A DNA stretch of 64,000 bases from Provencibacterium sp. (GTDB lineage: Bacteria > Bacillota > Clostridia > Oscillospirales > Ruminococcaceae), in assembly GCA_022793895.1 (NCBI GenBank), contig JAAWDS010000015.1:123852-187851 (forward strand), read 5' to 3'. The notes below the pieces were generated by a model, which was not told the origin of the DNA, made no database searches, and saw only the letters and a list, made by a program, of their open reading frames with translations. The position numbers were made by a program, and so were the translations under genes. Positions 52,315 to 60,200 of the stretch are shown one piece after another (positions within the stretch are counted from its first letter, which is position 1; every line of letters starts with the position of its first letter).

Positions 52315-53457
52315 ATGTTTGAAATGTTTGTCGGAACCCTCAAGGACATCGCGGTCAATTCCGGGTTCGCCAATATCACCTGGCAGCAGGCGGTCATGCT
52401 GTTGGTTTCCTGCTTCTTAATTTATCTGGCGATCGTGAAGCAATTTGAGCCGCTGCTCCTGCTCCCCATCGCCTTCGGCATGCTGTTGGCCAACATTCCG
52501 GTTGCGGCGCTCAACTCCCATGCGGAGGGCAGCCTGCTCTATTATCTCTACCAAGGCGTTAAGCTGGGTATCTATCCGCCGCTCATCTTCCTGGGCGTTG
52601 GATCGATGACCGACTTCGGGCCGCTGATTGCCAACCCGAAGAGCTTCATTCTCGGCGCGGCCGCCCAGGTGGGCATCTTCATCACGTTCTTCGGCGCGCT
52701 GGCGCTGGGCTTTGCCCCTGCTGAGGCCGGTTCCATCGGCATCATCGGCGGCGCGGACGGCCCGACTGCCATTTTCACCACCTCCAAGCTCGCCCCGCAC
52801 CTTCTCGGCGCTATCGCGGTTGCCGCTTACTCCTACATGGCCCTCGTCCCAGTCATTCAGCCGCCGATCATGAAGCTGCTGACGACCAAGAAGGAGCGCG
52901 CCGTTGTCATGCAGCAGCTCCGTCCGGTTTCCAAGCGCGAGAAGATCATCTTCCCGATCGTCGTTACCATTGTGGTCTCCTTCATCGTCCCGGATGCGAC
53001 CGCGCTGGTCGGCATGCTGATGCTCGGTAACCTCATGCGCGAGTGCGGCGTTGTGGAGCGCCTGACCAAGACCTCCAACAATGAGCTGATGAACATTGTC
53101 ACCATCTTCTTGGGGATCACCGTCGGCGCAACGGCTACGGCCGAAAACTTCCTGACGCTGCAAACCATTCAGATCGTGCTGCTCGGCGTTATCGCCTTCG
53201 GCTTCGGCACCGCCTTTGGCGTGATCTTCGGCAAGCTGATGTACATCTTCACCAAGGGCAAGGTCAACCCGCTGATCGGTTCTGCCGGCGTTTCCGCCGT
53301 TCCGATGGCGGCGCGCGTTTCCCAGAAGGTTGGCCAGCAGGAGAACCCGGCCAACTTCCTGCTCATGCACGCGATGGGCCCGAACGTGGCGGGCGTCATT
53401 GGTTCCGCGGTAGCGGCGGGCGTCCTTATCAACGTTCTTACTCCCTATGTAGTCTAA
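52315..53457 (+). CDS. oadB: Na+-translocating decarboxylase beta subunit (copy 2)
   Basis: A 380-aa paralogue of the protein at 36738. The Na+-site motif is [15 protein letters not shown] (Asp148), with [12 protein letters not shown] and the C-terminal [35 protein letters not shown]. It differs from copy 1 in the GG(A)D rather than GA(A)D motif and in having oadG as its partner. RBS AAAGGAACG. It ends in a strong terminator 17 bases downstream. The two copies may serve different decarboxylases encoded elsewhere. Confidence 0.95.
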   Translation: MFEMFVGTLKDIAVNSGFANITWQQAVMLLVSCFLIYLAIVKQFEPLLLLPIAFGMLLANIPVAALNSHAEGSLLYYLYQGVKLGIYPPLIFLGVGSMTDFGPLIANPKSFILGAAAQVGIFITFFGALALGFAPAEAGSIGIIGGADGPTAIFTTSKLAPHLLGAIAVAAYSYMALVPVIQPPIMKLLTTKKERAVVMQQLRPVSKREKIIFPIVVTIVVSFIVPDATALVGMLMLGNLMRECGVVERLTKTSNNELMNIVTIFLGITVGATATAENFLTLQTIQIVLLGVIAFGFGTAFGVIFGKLMYIFTKGKVNPLIGSAGVSAVPMAARVSQKVGQQENPANFLLMHAMGPNVAGVIGSAVAAGVLINVLTPYVV

Positions 53458-53473
53458 AGCGTTCGTTTACCAT

Positions 53474-53514
53474 AGGGCTGCCGTAAGGATTTACCTTGCG
53501 GCAGCCCTTTCTTA
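53474..53514 (+). terminator. terminator of oadG-oadB
   Basis: AGGGCTGCCGTAAGG pairs with CCTTGCGGCAGCCCT (one wobble) around ATTTA, then TTCTT. Confidence 0.9.
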
Positions 53515-53537
53515 AACTGAGAAAGGGGATCCTGCGG

Positions 53538-53720
53538 ATGACGATGCACCATGGGCGGCCTGCGCCTCCCGCCTGGAAAATTTTGCTCTATTCGGTCCTG
53601 TCTCTGCTGGCGCTTCTGGCTCTTGGCTGGTTCAATACCCATGTCCTCGGCGATCACACCCAATATCCGCCTAGGAGCCAGGATATTTCGCAGAGCAGCG
53701 AAGCGCCGGTTTCCCAGTGA
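53538..53720 (+). CDS. small single-pass membrane protein
   Basis: A 60-aa protein. Residues about 15-33 form one hydrophobic helix (ILLYSVLSLLALLALGWF); the tail is polar (SQDISQSSEAPVSQ). AAAGGGG precedes the ATG by about 9 bases. It follows the oadG-oadB terminator. No family is recognised; it is plausible because of the site and helix, but small size leaves doubt. Confidence 0.55.
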   Translation: MTMHHGRPAPPAWKILLYSVLSLLALLALGWFNTHVLGDHTQYPPRSQDISQSSEAPVSQ

Positions 53721-54235
53721 GCGCGGCCCGGTGAAGGAGGGCTGAAAAAATTTTCTTTGCGGGTTTTGACCCGGCGCATGGGGGCTGCGGCGGGGCTATC
53801 GGGCGGCAGACTGGAAAAGGACGGCGCGGGCAGTTTTTCGCCGGGTGCCATCCCAGCGCGGGCGGGCATAGGATATAGCAATGGATAGCGGAGGCTGCCG
53901 CCGGGTGGCAGCTTTGCCCATGAATAGCCCGCGACGCCCAGGGCCCCCGCTTTTCATATAGCCCGCCCTTACCGGGCGCAAGCAGGAAGTGGAAAGGGGA
54001 ACGGGCTGATGAAAAGGGCCCGCGCTGCAAAATGCTTGCGTTTGCAGCGCGCTCTTTCCTACAGCCTGGCTCTGGACGGTGAACAAATAAAATGGAACGG
54101 CCTGTGGCCTGCCTATTGGGCAGCCATAGGCCGTTCCTGCTTTCCCGGACCCTTTAGGGAGAGGGCAAGGGCCTCTTCCGAAGCCGCCGGCGCGCTTGTT
54201 GGATGTGGGTCTGGCCGGAAGAGGCCCCGCAGCGC
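53721..54235. other. non-coding region with hairpins and a repeat fragment
   Basis: A 515-base GC-rich gap. It holds a repeat-type hairpin CGCGCTGCAAA/TTTGCAGCGCG (54021-54051) followed by CCTACAGCCTGG. A strong hairpin GGAACGGCCT...AGGCCGTTCC lies at 54094-54137, and a 12-bp stem GGGCCTCTTCCG/CGGAAGAGGCCC (54169-54227) may end the Cys-rich gene. Frames in the gap cross these hairpins and show no family features. Confidence 0.6.
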
Positions 54236-55030
54236 TTAGTCCTCGCAGTCGTTGAGATCGGTCAGGTTGGGCGGGAAAAATTCGTTGGTCGGGAATTTGA
54301 TGCGGCGGAAAAGATCGCAGGGGTTCTCCGCGCCGCCGCCGGGCGAGCACTCCTTTTCCGGTACGCAGAAGTCGTAAGCGGGGATCATCATCTGCACATC
54401 CCGCTCGATCTGCACGATGGTGAACAGGCCGATGGTAATGAGCACCACCTTGGTCACGTTGGGAGATACGTTTTCACAGCCGATGTGGCACAGGACCTCC
54501 GGCGGGAAGCAGGGGCAGTCGCAGCGGGGCGGGCAATCTACAAGCTGCACATCCAGCGCGATGGGGTCGGCCACCTGCACGCTTGCCTTGGGCATATTGG
54601 AGGTGTGCTGGAAGGGATGCTCGCAGCAGTTGCGCGAGGTGAAGATCTTAACATTCCCCTCGCTGCCATAGAGGATAACCTTTTTCTGGAACTGGGCGAC
54701 GCCGCTGATCGTGGCCGGATCGCAGGCGTTGGGGGTGTAGGCCTTGAGATCCACCTTAAAATAAAAGGTCATGTCTACGCTGTAAAAGCCTTTGTTGAAG
54801 GGAACCGGTTCAACATCCAGGCAAACGGTAAGTACTTCGACGCCCTTCACCTTAATCGAGGTAGCGGCGTCAACCACATATTGCGCTTCCGGTGCAAAGA
54901 CGACCATCAGGTCTTCCAGACAGTCTTTATCGCTGCAACTGTCGTAGATCCTGCCGGCATCTATACATACCGCTTCTTTGAAATTGTTATGTGTACCAGC
55001 GGTATTGCTGAAAGCCTTTGATTCTGCCAT
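54236..55030 (-). CDS. cysteine-rich protein of unknown function
   Basis: A 264-aa soluble protein with 17 cysteines and no signal peptide. The N-terminus AFSNTAGTHNNFKEAVCIDAGRIYDSCSDKDCLEDLMVVF is followed by beta-rich sequence, a Cys cluster DCPPRCDCPCFPPEVLCHIGC near residue 165, and a tail with CVPEKEC. The pattern is reminiscent of structural or spore-associated proteins of Clostridia, but I do not recognise the family. ATG 55030 follows AGGAGG; a start six codons earlier is unlikely. It is monocistronic. Confidence 0.8.
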   Translation of the reverse strand: MAESKAFSNTAGTHNNFKEAVCIDAGRIYDSCSDKDCLEDLMVVFAPEAQYVVDAATSIKVKGVEVLTVCLDVEPVPFNKGFYSVDMTFYFKVDLKAYTPNACDPATISGVAQFQKKVILYGSEGNVKIFTSRNCCEHPFQHTSNMPKASVQVADPIALDVQLVDCPPRCDCPCFPPEVLCHIGCENVSPNVTKVVLITIGLFTIVQIERDVQMMIPAYDFCVPEKECSPGGGAENPCDLFRRIKFPTNEFFPPNLTDLNDCED

Positions 55031-55196
55031 ACAAATCCTCCTAAACAAGTTATTCTAGTAACATTTTATGAAGCGAGCGCTTTTTTGTGCATGCCCTTTC
55101 ACAGTTCCCCGGCGATTTTCCCTTTTCCTTCCGCTATTTACAGTCTATGAAAAAAATAAAAGCCTGTTGCCGGCTTGGCGGCAGGCTTGCTGTGAA

Positions 55197-55375
55197 AAGG
55201 GCGCGCCTGCAAAACGACAGTTTTGCAGGCGCACCCTTTGGAAAAACGGTTTTCAGGGCGAAGATTATGCCCTGAATTTCGCGCCATAAGGCGCGAAAAC
55301 ACCGTTTTTCAGGTTTCTGCAAGCCGGAGGATCGGCTCGACCGGAGGTTTCTTTTCTATTTTCGGGCGCGCCCTT
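55197..55375 (-). repeat. structured intergenic repeat, complete copy, reverse orientation
   Basis: Terminal hairpin GGGCGCGCCTGCAAAAC/GTTTTGCAGGCGC.CCC (55197-55239) is followed by GGAAAAACGG...CCGTTTTTC. The stem encloses TTCAGGGC/GCCCTGAA and TTTCGCGCC/GGCGCGAAA. CAAGCCGGAGGATCGGC (lead-in) ends the copy. Unlike most copies, its hairpin end faces the 5' side of the neighbouring gene. Two more hairpins at 55434-55519 share the gap of 536 bases; no gene is present. Confidence 0.8.
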
Positions 55376-55433
55376 TTTCTACAGACCGGGAAAGAAATTC
55401 TGCAACGCACCCGGAATTGCAGCGCGTTTACCA

Positions 55434-55519
55434 GGGGCTGTCCGCAAAATATCAAGTTTTTGCGGACGGCCCCTCTGAAAAAAGGACTTTTGGCTTCACG
55501 GAAGCCAAAAGTCCTTTTT
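55434..55519 (-). terminator. two strong hairpins after the GH43 gene
   Basis: GGGGCTGTCCGCAAAA with its complement (55434-55473), and a 19-bp perfect stem AAAAAGGACTTTTGGCTTC (55479-55519) with an ACG loop. The second, nearer the gene, is likely the GH43/FAD operon terminator. Confidence 0.8.
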
Positions 55520-55566
55520 CTGATTTCTGCAAGCCGGATAACAGCTTGCAGGGCCGGGAGCGCCGT

Positions 55567-56985
55567 TTATTCCAATGTGAACGACTTTAAGCTGGCTCCG
55601 CCCTCTCCCTTGAACTCAAAGTACAGAGCGTTGATCCCGTCGGGGATCGGGATATCCGCGGCGTATTCACGCCAGATGTTTGAGGAGGCGATCGCAATTT
55701 CCCCCAACGTCTCTCCATCCCAGGAGGTTTTCACCTCAAAGCGGCCCTTGCCGTATCCGCGCGTTGTGATCCGGACTTTTTTGATCCCATGGCAGTCGAA
55801 ATATTTGTATCCCGCTATGCAGGAATCGCGCATGTTGGCGATATAACCGGGCTGCTCGTCGCCGTCCTTTCCGTCCTGCGTAATCTTGGGGAACCGGCCG
55901 TCGAGCCATGCGTCGTGGTGCGCGGGGTATTCGCACGGCAGCGTTTTGACGAACAGGTTGCACGCCAGATAGGCCGGATATTCCCCGCGCCCGGCCAAAG
56001 GCCCGCCGTTCAGGCCGCAGGAGGTGATTTCAACCTGCGGGATGGTCCCATCCTCTAAGACTGCAACCGGCTCGGCGCACACCTGGCGGCTGAAGCTGGT
56101 GCCGTTCGTGTGCCGGTGGTAAAAGACATACCACCGGCCGTTTATCTCAACAATGCTGCCGTGGTTGTTCCCCTGATAATAGGCGAGCATCTCCGGCGGC
56201 TTATAGCTGGAAATGTTTTTGTCGCAGTTGCTGACAATCGCGCCTTGGTAGGTGAAGCCCTTGGTCGGGTGCTTGCTCGTGGCATAGCAGAGCTCGTGCA
56301 TCTCGACCGACGAATAGACAAAATAGTAGGTGTCGCCCCGCTTCCGGATGGAGGACGCCTCGAAAAACTCATGGCCCTCGAAGCCGCTTCCGGCGCTGAA
56401 ATACCTTCCGGGTACGACGACGACCGGATCCTCGACGATGGTGAGCATGTCGGCCGCCAGCACAACCGCCGTGCTGCCCGGCCGGGTTTTATTTTCGGGG
56501 CCGCAAAATCCGGTATAAAGATAGGTCCGATCCCCCTCGGTGAGAACCGCGGGGTCAAACTGAGGCTGATCTCCCTCCCGGCTGCCGAGGCAGGTACCGT
56601 CGGGATAGTGGACATAGCCGAGGAAGGTATATTGGCCGGCGGGCGAATCGCAGACGGCCACCGACACGATCGAGAGCTTATCTAATACATAGTACAGGTA
56701 ATACCGGCCGTCCGGCCCGACGGTGACATCGGGAGCGTAAAGGCACATACTGCCGTCCGGATTCTTCGGATCCTGCGTTTTGCGGTAGATGACCCCCTCG
56801 TACCGCCAATCGCCCAGATCGTCCGCCGGCGCGGACCAGCAGACATAATCGTTCATACAGTAGACATAGCCGTTGAACTGGTCGTGGGATCCGTAGACAT
56901 AGACCCGCCCGTTAAAAACATAGGGCTCGCCGTCCGGTATGTATTCCCATGAGGGCAAATAGGGATTAAAGGCTGTTTTTTTCAT
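55567..56985 (-). CDS. glycoside hydrolase family 43 (arabinofuranosidase/xylosidase-like)
   Basis: A 472-aa enzyme without a signal peptide, so probably intracellular. It has the five-bladed propeller start FNPYLPSWEYIPDGEPYVFNGRVYVYGSHDQ, YAPDVTVGPDGRYYLYYV and a likely acid Glu in HEFFEASSIRKRGD. The last 130 residues (FKGEG... CIAGYKYFDCHGIKKVRITTRGYG) look like a carbohydrate-binding beta-sandwich. Context with a GH51 arabinofuranosidase suggests arabinosides as substrate. It starts 12 bases after the FAD oxidoreductase and is cotranscribed with it. Confidence 0.88.
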   Translation of the reverse strand: MKKTAFNPYLPSWEYIPDGEPYVFNGRVYVYGSHDQFNGYVYCMNDYVCWSAPADDLGDWRYEGVIYRKTQDPKNPDGSMCLYAPDVTVGPDGRYYLYYVLDKLSIVSVAVCDSPAGQYTFLGYVHYPDGTCLGSREGDQPQFDPAVLTEGDRTYLYTGFCGPENKTRPGSTAVVLAADMLTIVEDPVVVVPGRYFSAGSGFEGHEFFEASSIRKRGDTYYFVYSSVEMHELCYATSKHPTKGFTYQGAIVSNCDKNISSYKPPEMLAYYQGNNHGSIVEINGRWYVFYHRHTNGTSFSRQVCAEPVAVLEDGTIPQVEITSCGLNGGPLAGRGEYPAYLACNLFVKTLPCEYPAHHDAWLDGRFPKITQDGKDGDEQPGYIANMRDSCIAGYKYFDCHGIKKVRITTRGYGKGRFEVKTSWDGETLGEIAIASSNIWREYAADIPIPDGINALYFEFKGEGGASLKSFTLE

Positions 56986-56997
56986 TGTTGGTTCCTC

Positions 56998-58359
56998 CTA
57001 ATTTTCAAGATAGACGTCCGCCGCCAGTAGCGCTTTCTTGAGATCCGCATAGGGGAGATCGCGCGTGCCCAGGGATTTGGCGGCGCAGAGCGCGGCGGCC
57101 GTACCGGCGGCCTGCCCCTGCCCAAAGCAGCTCACCGTATTGCGGGTGGACATGTGGGCGTTCCAGTCGGAGGTAATGAGCATTCCCGCCGCGAGAAGGT
57201 TCGAGATCCCTTTGACGCGCAGCGCCTTGTAGGGAATGCCGTAGGTGCCGCCGTCCTTCACCTTGAGGCGCGGCGCGCAGTCGTGGAAGGCGTAGCTCAT
57301 GATGTCGTCCTCGAAATGGACGCCGTCCACGATATCCGAGAGGGAGATGTCGTAGTCGCATTCGATACATCTGCCGCGCCGGATGGCCAGAGAAGGGCTG
57401 GTCCTGGCCATGAAGGCCTTCTCGCAGCCGGGGATCTTCCGCAGGATTTTAACGGCGGCTTCCATCCGCTCCCGCAGCTCCAGCTCCGCCTTTACCACCG
57501 CGTCGCGGTCGGTCGGGCTTACATCCATCTTGTAATTCAGCTTGATGAACATGAAATAACCGTCGTGCAGCGTGGTGGTGATGAAGGACATGCCGATCCG
57601 TTTTACTTCCTTCTGGATCTCCTCCGGGAAGCTGCCCTGCTCAAAGCCGACGCGAACGAGCTTGTTCGGCTCGCCGCTGCGGACGCCGAACGCCTCCTGC
57701 GCGAGAGACTGCCCCTTGCAGAACTCGTTGAAGCGGTCCACATCGACGCCGCCTACGCCGATGGCGTTGGCAACGGCGTGATCGTTCGGCTCGGTGAACT
57801 TTGCGCCCGCATAGGCGCTCAGATCGCCGTAGCCCGTGCAGTCAACGAAGGCTTTCGCATAGAACGCTTCTCTACCCGCACGGCTTTCCGCCAGTACGCC
57901 GCGGATCGTATCGCCCTCCACAATCGCGCCGGCCAGCAGGGTGTTTAAGAATAGATGGACCCCAGCCTCCGCCAGCATTTCGTGCGTCACCAGCTTGTAA
58001 ATCTCGGTGTCGATAGCGGTGCAGACACTGTCGTAATCATAGAAGGTCGCCGTCTCGACATGCCCGGTGCAGCCGCCGCGCTCTACCAGCCGGTCTACCA
58101 GCTCCTGTGGGATGCCCTTTACCACCTGGCGCTTTTCCACGCCGGGGAAAGCCTTCCAGAGATTGAAAAAGCTGTGCAGAGCCGTCCCGCCCTCGGTGAC
58201 AATGCCGCCGGTGTAGCCCTTTGCTTCGATCAAAGCCGTTTTCGCCCCTTGGCGCGCGGATGCGATGGCCGCAATCACCCCTGCGGTCCCGCCGCCTGCA
58301 ATCACAACGTCAAATTCGCGCACAGGAATTTTCTTGGCGGGTTCTTCATAAAACTTCAT
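56998..58359 (-). CDS. FAD-dependent oxidoreductase
   Basis: A 453-aa flavoprotein of the FAD_oxidored type. The N-terminal VREFDVVIAGGGTAGVIAAIASARQGAKTALIEAKGYTGGIVTEGG holds the Rossmann GGGTAG motif and an ETGG-like GYTGG. A conserved Cys/His set (CIECDYDISLSD; HDCAPRLK) and the C-terminal GMLITSDWNAHMSTRNTVSCFGQGQAAGTAAALC (second FAD contact) follow. Members often lie in plant-glycan loci but the reaction is unknown. ATG 58359 follows GGAGGATG. It is first in the GH43 operon. Confidence 0.88.
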   Translation of the reverse strand: MKFYEEPAKKIPVREFDVVIAGGGTAGVIAAIASARQGAKTALIEAKGYTGGIVTEGGTALHSFFNLWKAFPGVEKRQVVKGIPQELVDRLVERGGCTGHVETATFYDYDSVCTAIDTEIYKLVTHEMLAEAGVHLFLNTLLAGAIVEGDTIRGVLAESRAGREAFYAKAFVDCTGYGDLSAYAGAKFTEPNDHAVANAIGVGGVDVDRFNEFCKGQSLAQEAFGVRSGEPNKLVRVGFEQGSFPEEIQKEVKRIGMSFITTTLHDGYFMFIKLNYKMDVSPTDRDAVVKAELELRERMEAAVKILRKIPGCEKAFMARTSPSLAIRRGRCIECDYDISLSDIVDGVHFEDDIMSYAFHDCAPRLKVKDGGTYGIPYKALRVKGISNLLAAGMLITSDWNAHMSTRNTVSCFGQGQAAGTAAALCAAKSLGTRDLPYADLKKALLAADVYLEN

Positions 58360-58425
58360 GGGACATCCTCCTCTAAACAGTATGTATGGATATAAGATGC
58401 CGGTTAAGAGCCCCATCGTACTTCC

Positions 58426-58454
58426 AGTATATCGGCTAAAATAAGGCAAGTCAA
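58426..58454 (-). promoter_or_regulatory. promoter of the FAD oxidoreductase-GH43 operon
   Basis: On the minus strand TTGACT (58449-58454), 17 bases, TATACT (58426-58431). The operator at 58453-58471 overlaps the -35 edge. Confidence 0.85.
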
Positions 58455-58471
58455 GTAAAACGTTTTTTAAA
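58453..58471. promoter_or_regulatory. operator A of the arabinoside locus
   Basis: AAGTAAAACGTTTTTTAAA, with the AAAACGTTTT palindrome typical of LacI/GalR-family sites. It agrees with operator B in 17 of 19 bases. Confidence 0.8.
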
Positions 58472-58544
58472 ATTAATAAATAAGGATAAAGGGTAATAAA
58501 CATAAAACAAGTATAAAAATATTTCTACATAAAAAGGAAAAGTA

Positions 58545-58573
58545 TTGACAATATGCACGAACGCTTGTATAAT
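58545..58573 (+). promoter_or_regulatory. consensus promoter of the GH51-importer operon
   Basis: Perfect TTGACA (58545-58550), 17-base spacer, perfect TATAAT (58568-58573). Confidence 0.93.
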
Positions 58574-58583
58574 GCTAATTGTT

Positions 58584-58602
58584 AAGTATAACGTTTTATA
58601 AA
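58584..58602. promoter_or_regulatory. operator B of the arabinoside locus
   Basis: AAGTATAACGTTTTATAAA lies just downstream of the plus-strand -10, where a bound repressor would block transcription. It is 131 bases from operator A. Confidence 0.82.
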
Positions 58603-58650
58603 CCGGCGTATCCGCCCAGCATCCTGCGGATGCCGAACGGAAGGTGGGAA

Positions 58651-60147
58651 ATGATGAAGCACTTGTTTGTGAATACATCAAGGCGGCTTTCTAAAATTGA
58701 TAAAAATATCTACGGCCATTTTTCCGAGCATTTGGGGAGAGGGATCTACGGCGGGATTTATGTAGGGAAGGACAGTCCTATTCCCAATGTGCGCGGGATC
58801 CGGTCGGATGTCGTACAGGCTCTTCGGAACATCCGGGTTCCGATTCTGCGCTGGCCGGGGGGCTGCTTCGCCGATTACTACAATTGGAGAGACGGCATCG
58901 GGCCGGCAAGCGAACGCAGGCGCATTGTCAACACAAGCTGGGGCGGGACGGTGGAGGATAACTCCTTCGGAACCCACGAGTTTTTAGATCTGTGCGAACA
59001 GCTCGGCTGTTCGCCCTACATAGCGGGCAATGTCGGATCCGGAACAGTGCGCGAACTCAGCGAATGGGTGGAGTATATGAACTCCGGCGGGGAATCCCCG
59101 ATGGCCGGCTTGCGGCGCAAAAACGGCCGTGAGGAGCCGTGGAAGGTCTCCTACGTCGGGATTGGCAACGAGAGCTGGGGCTGCGGCGGGCATATGAGCG
59201 CTGGGTATTACGCGGACCTCTATAAACAATACGCCACCTACCTGCGCCCTTATGGGGATACGCGGCTGTATAAGCTGGCCTGCGGTCCCGACGGCGCGGA
59301 CTATGCCTGGACGGATGCGGTAGTGCGCCAGGCCGGAAAATATATGGACGGTCTTTCGCTGCACTACTATACCATGCCGGGGTATTACCCCACCGATCCC
59401 TACAAGGGGGAAAAGAAAAGCTCGGCGACCGAGTTTGACGAGGCGAACTATTACCGCACTCTGGTGAGAGCGCTGTATATGGACGAGCTGATTACCGGGC
59501 ACAAGTTCGTGATGGACCAGTATGACCCTGAAAAGCGCATCGGCCTCAGCGTAGACGAGTGGGGCGCGTGGCATGCGGCGGAGCCGGGGACCAACCCCGC
59601 TTTCCTGTATCAGCAGAACACCATGCGGGATGCGATCGTCGCGGCCGTATCGCTCAATATCTTCAACCGGCACAGCGACCGCGTGCGGATGGCGAACCTG
59701 GCGCAGATGGTCAACGTGATTCAGTCGGTGATCCTCACCGAAGGGGAGAAGATGATCTTAACCCCCACCTATCACGTGTTTGAGCTGTACAAGGGCCACC
59801 AGGAGGCCGCCCTGCTGGAGAGCTACGTCCAACAGGATTTCGTTGGAACCGAAGAGGCGCAGGTGCCGGCGATTCATGCCAGCGCTTCCGAGGGGACGGA
59901 TGGCAAGGTCCGGATCACGCTGGCCAACCTGTCGGCGGGCGAAGCGCAAAGCATCCGCTGCACACTCAGCGGACGGGACTTTTCCACGGCGGCGGTGCGG
60001 TATCTTGCCGGCAGCATGAACGACCACAACAGCTTTGACGAGCCGGATAAGGTCGGGATACGGACGATGCCTGGCATCGCCATAGAGAACGGCGGCTTCT
60101 CGGTGGAGGCGCCTGCGTGCAGCGTCCTTGAAATTGTCCTTTCATAA
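58651..60147 (+). CDS. alpha-L-arabinofuranosidase, GH51
   Basis: Releases terminal arabinofuranose from arabino-oligosaccharides in the cytosol. The 498-aa protein has [24 protein letters not shown] and [19 protein letters not shown]. The acid/base Glu174 is in [12 protein letters not shown] and the nucleophile Glu303 in [10 protein letters not shown]; the C-terminus is a beta-sandwich. Family length is normal. ATG 58651 (or the next ATG) follows GGAAGGTGGGAA. It is first in the operon with the LplABC-type importer, 54 bases upstream of the receptor gene. Confidence 0.95.
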   Translation: MMKHLFVNTSRRLSKIDKNIYGHFSEHLGRGIYGGIYVGKDSPIPNVRGIRSDVVQALRNIRVPILRWPGGCFADYYNWRDGIGPASERRRIVNTSWGGTVEDNSFGTHEFLDLCEQLGCSPYIAGNVGSGTVRELSEWVEYMNSGGESPMAGLRRKNGREEPWKVSYVGIGNESWGCGGHMSAGYYADLYKQYATYLRPYGDTRLYKLACGPDGADYAWTDAVVRQAGKYMDGLSLHYYTMPGYYPTDPYKGEKKSSATEFDEANYYRTLVRALYMDELITGHKFVMDQYDPEKRIGLSVDEWGAWHAAEPGTNPAFLYQQNTMRDAIVAAVSLNIFNRHSDRVRMANLAQMVNVIQSVILTEGEKMILTPTYHVFELYKGHQEAALLESYVQQDFVGTEEAQVPAIHASASEGTDGKVRITLANLSAGEAQSIRCTLSGRDFSTAAVRYLAGSMNDHNSFDEPDKVGIRTMPGIAIENGGFSVEAPACSVLEIVLS

Positions 60148-60200
60148 GGTGTAAAGCCCAAGCGGCTGTACATAAAATCAGAAAAGGAGAACGTGATGGT

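Noticed and set aside
53671..54350. Overlapping minus-strand frames in 53.7-54.3 kb
   Set aside because: They cross strong hairpins and the start of the Cys-rich gene's 3' end and have no recognisable domain.
55223..55846. A 207-codon frame starting in the repeat at 55.2 kb
   Set aside because: It covers repeat hairpins and enters GH43 antisense; no protein features.
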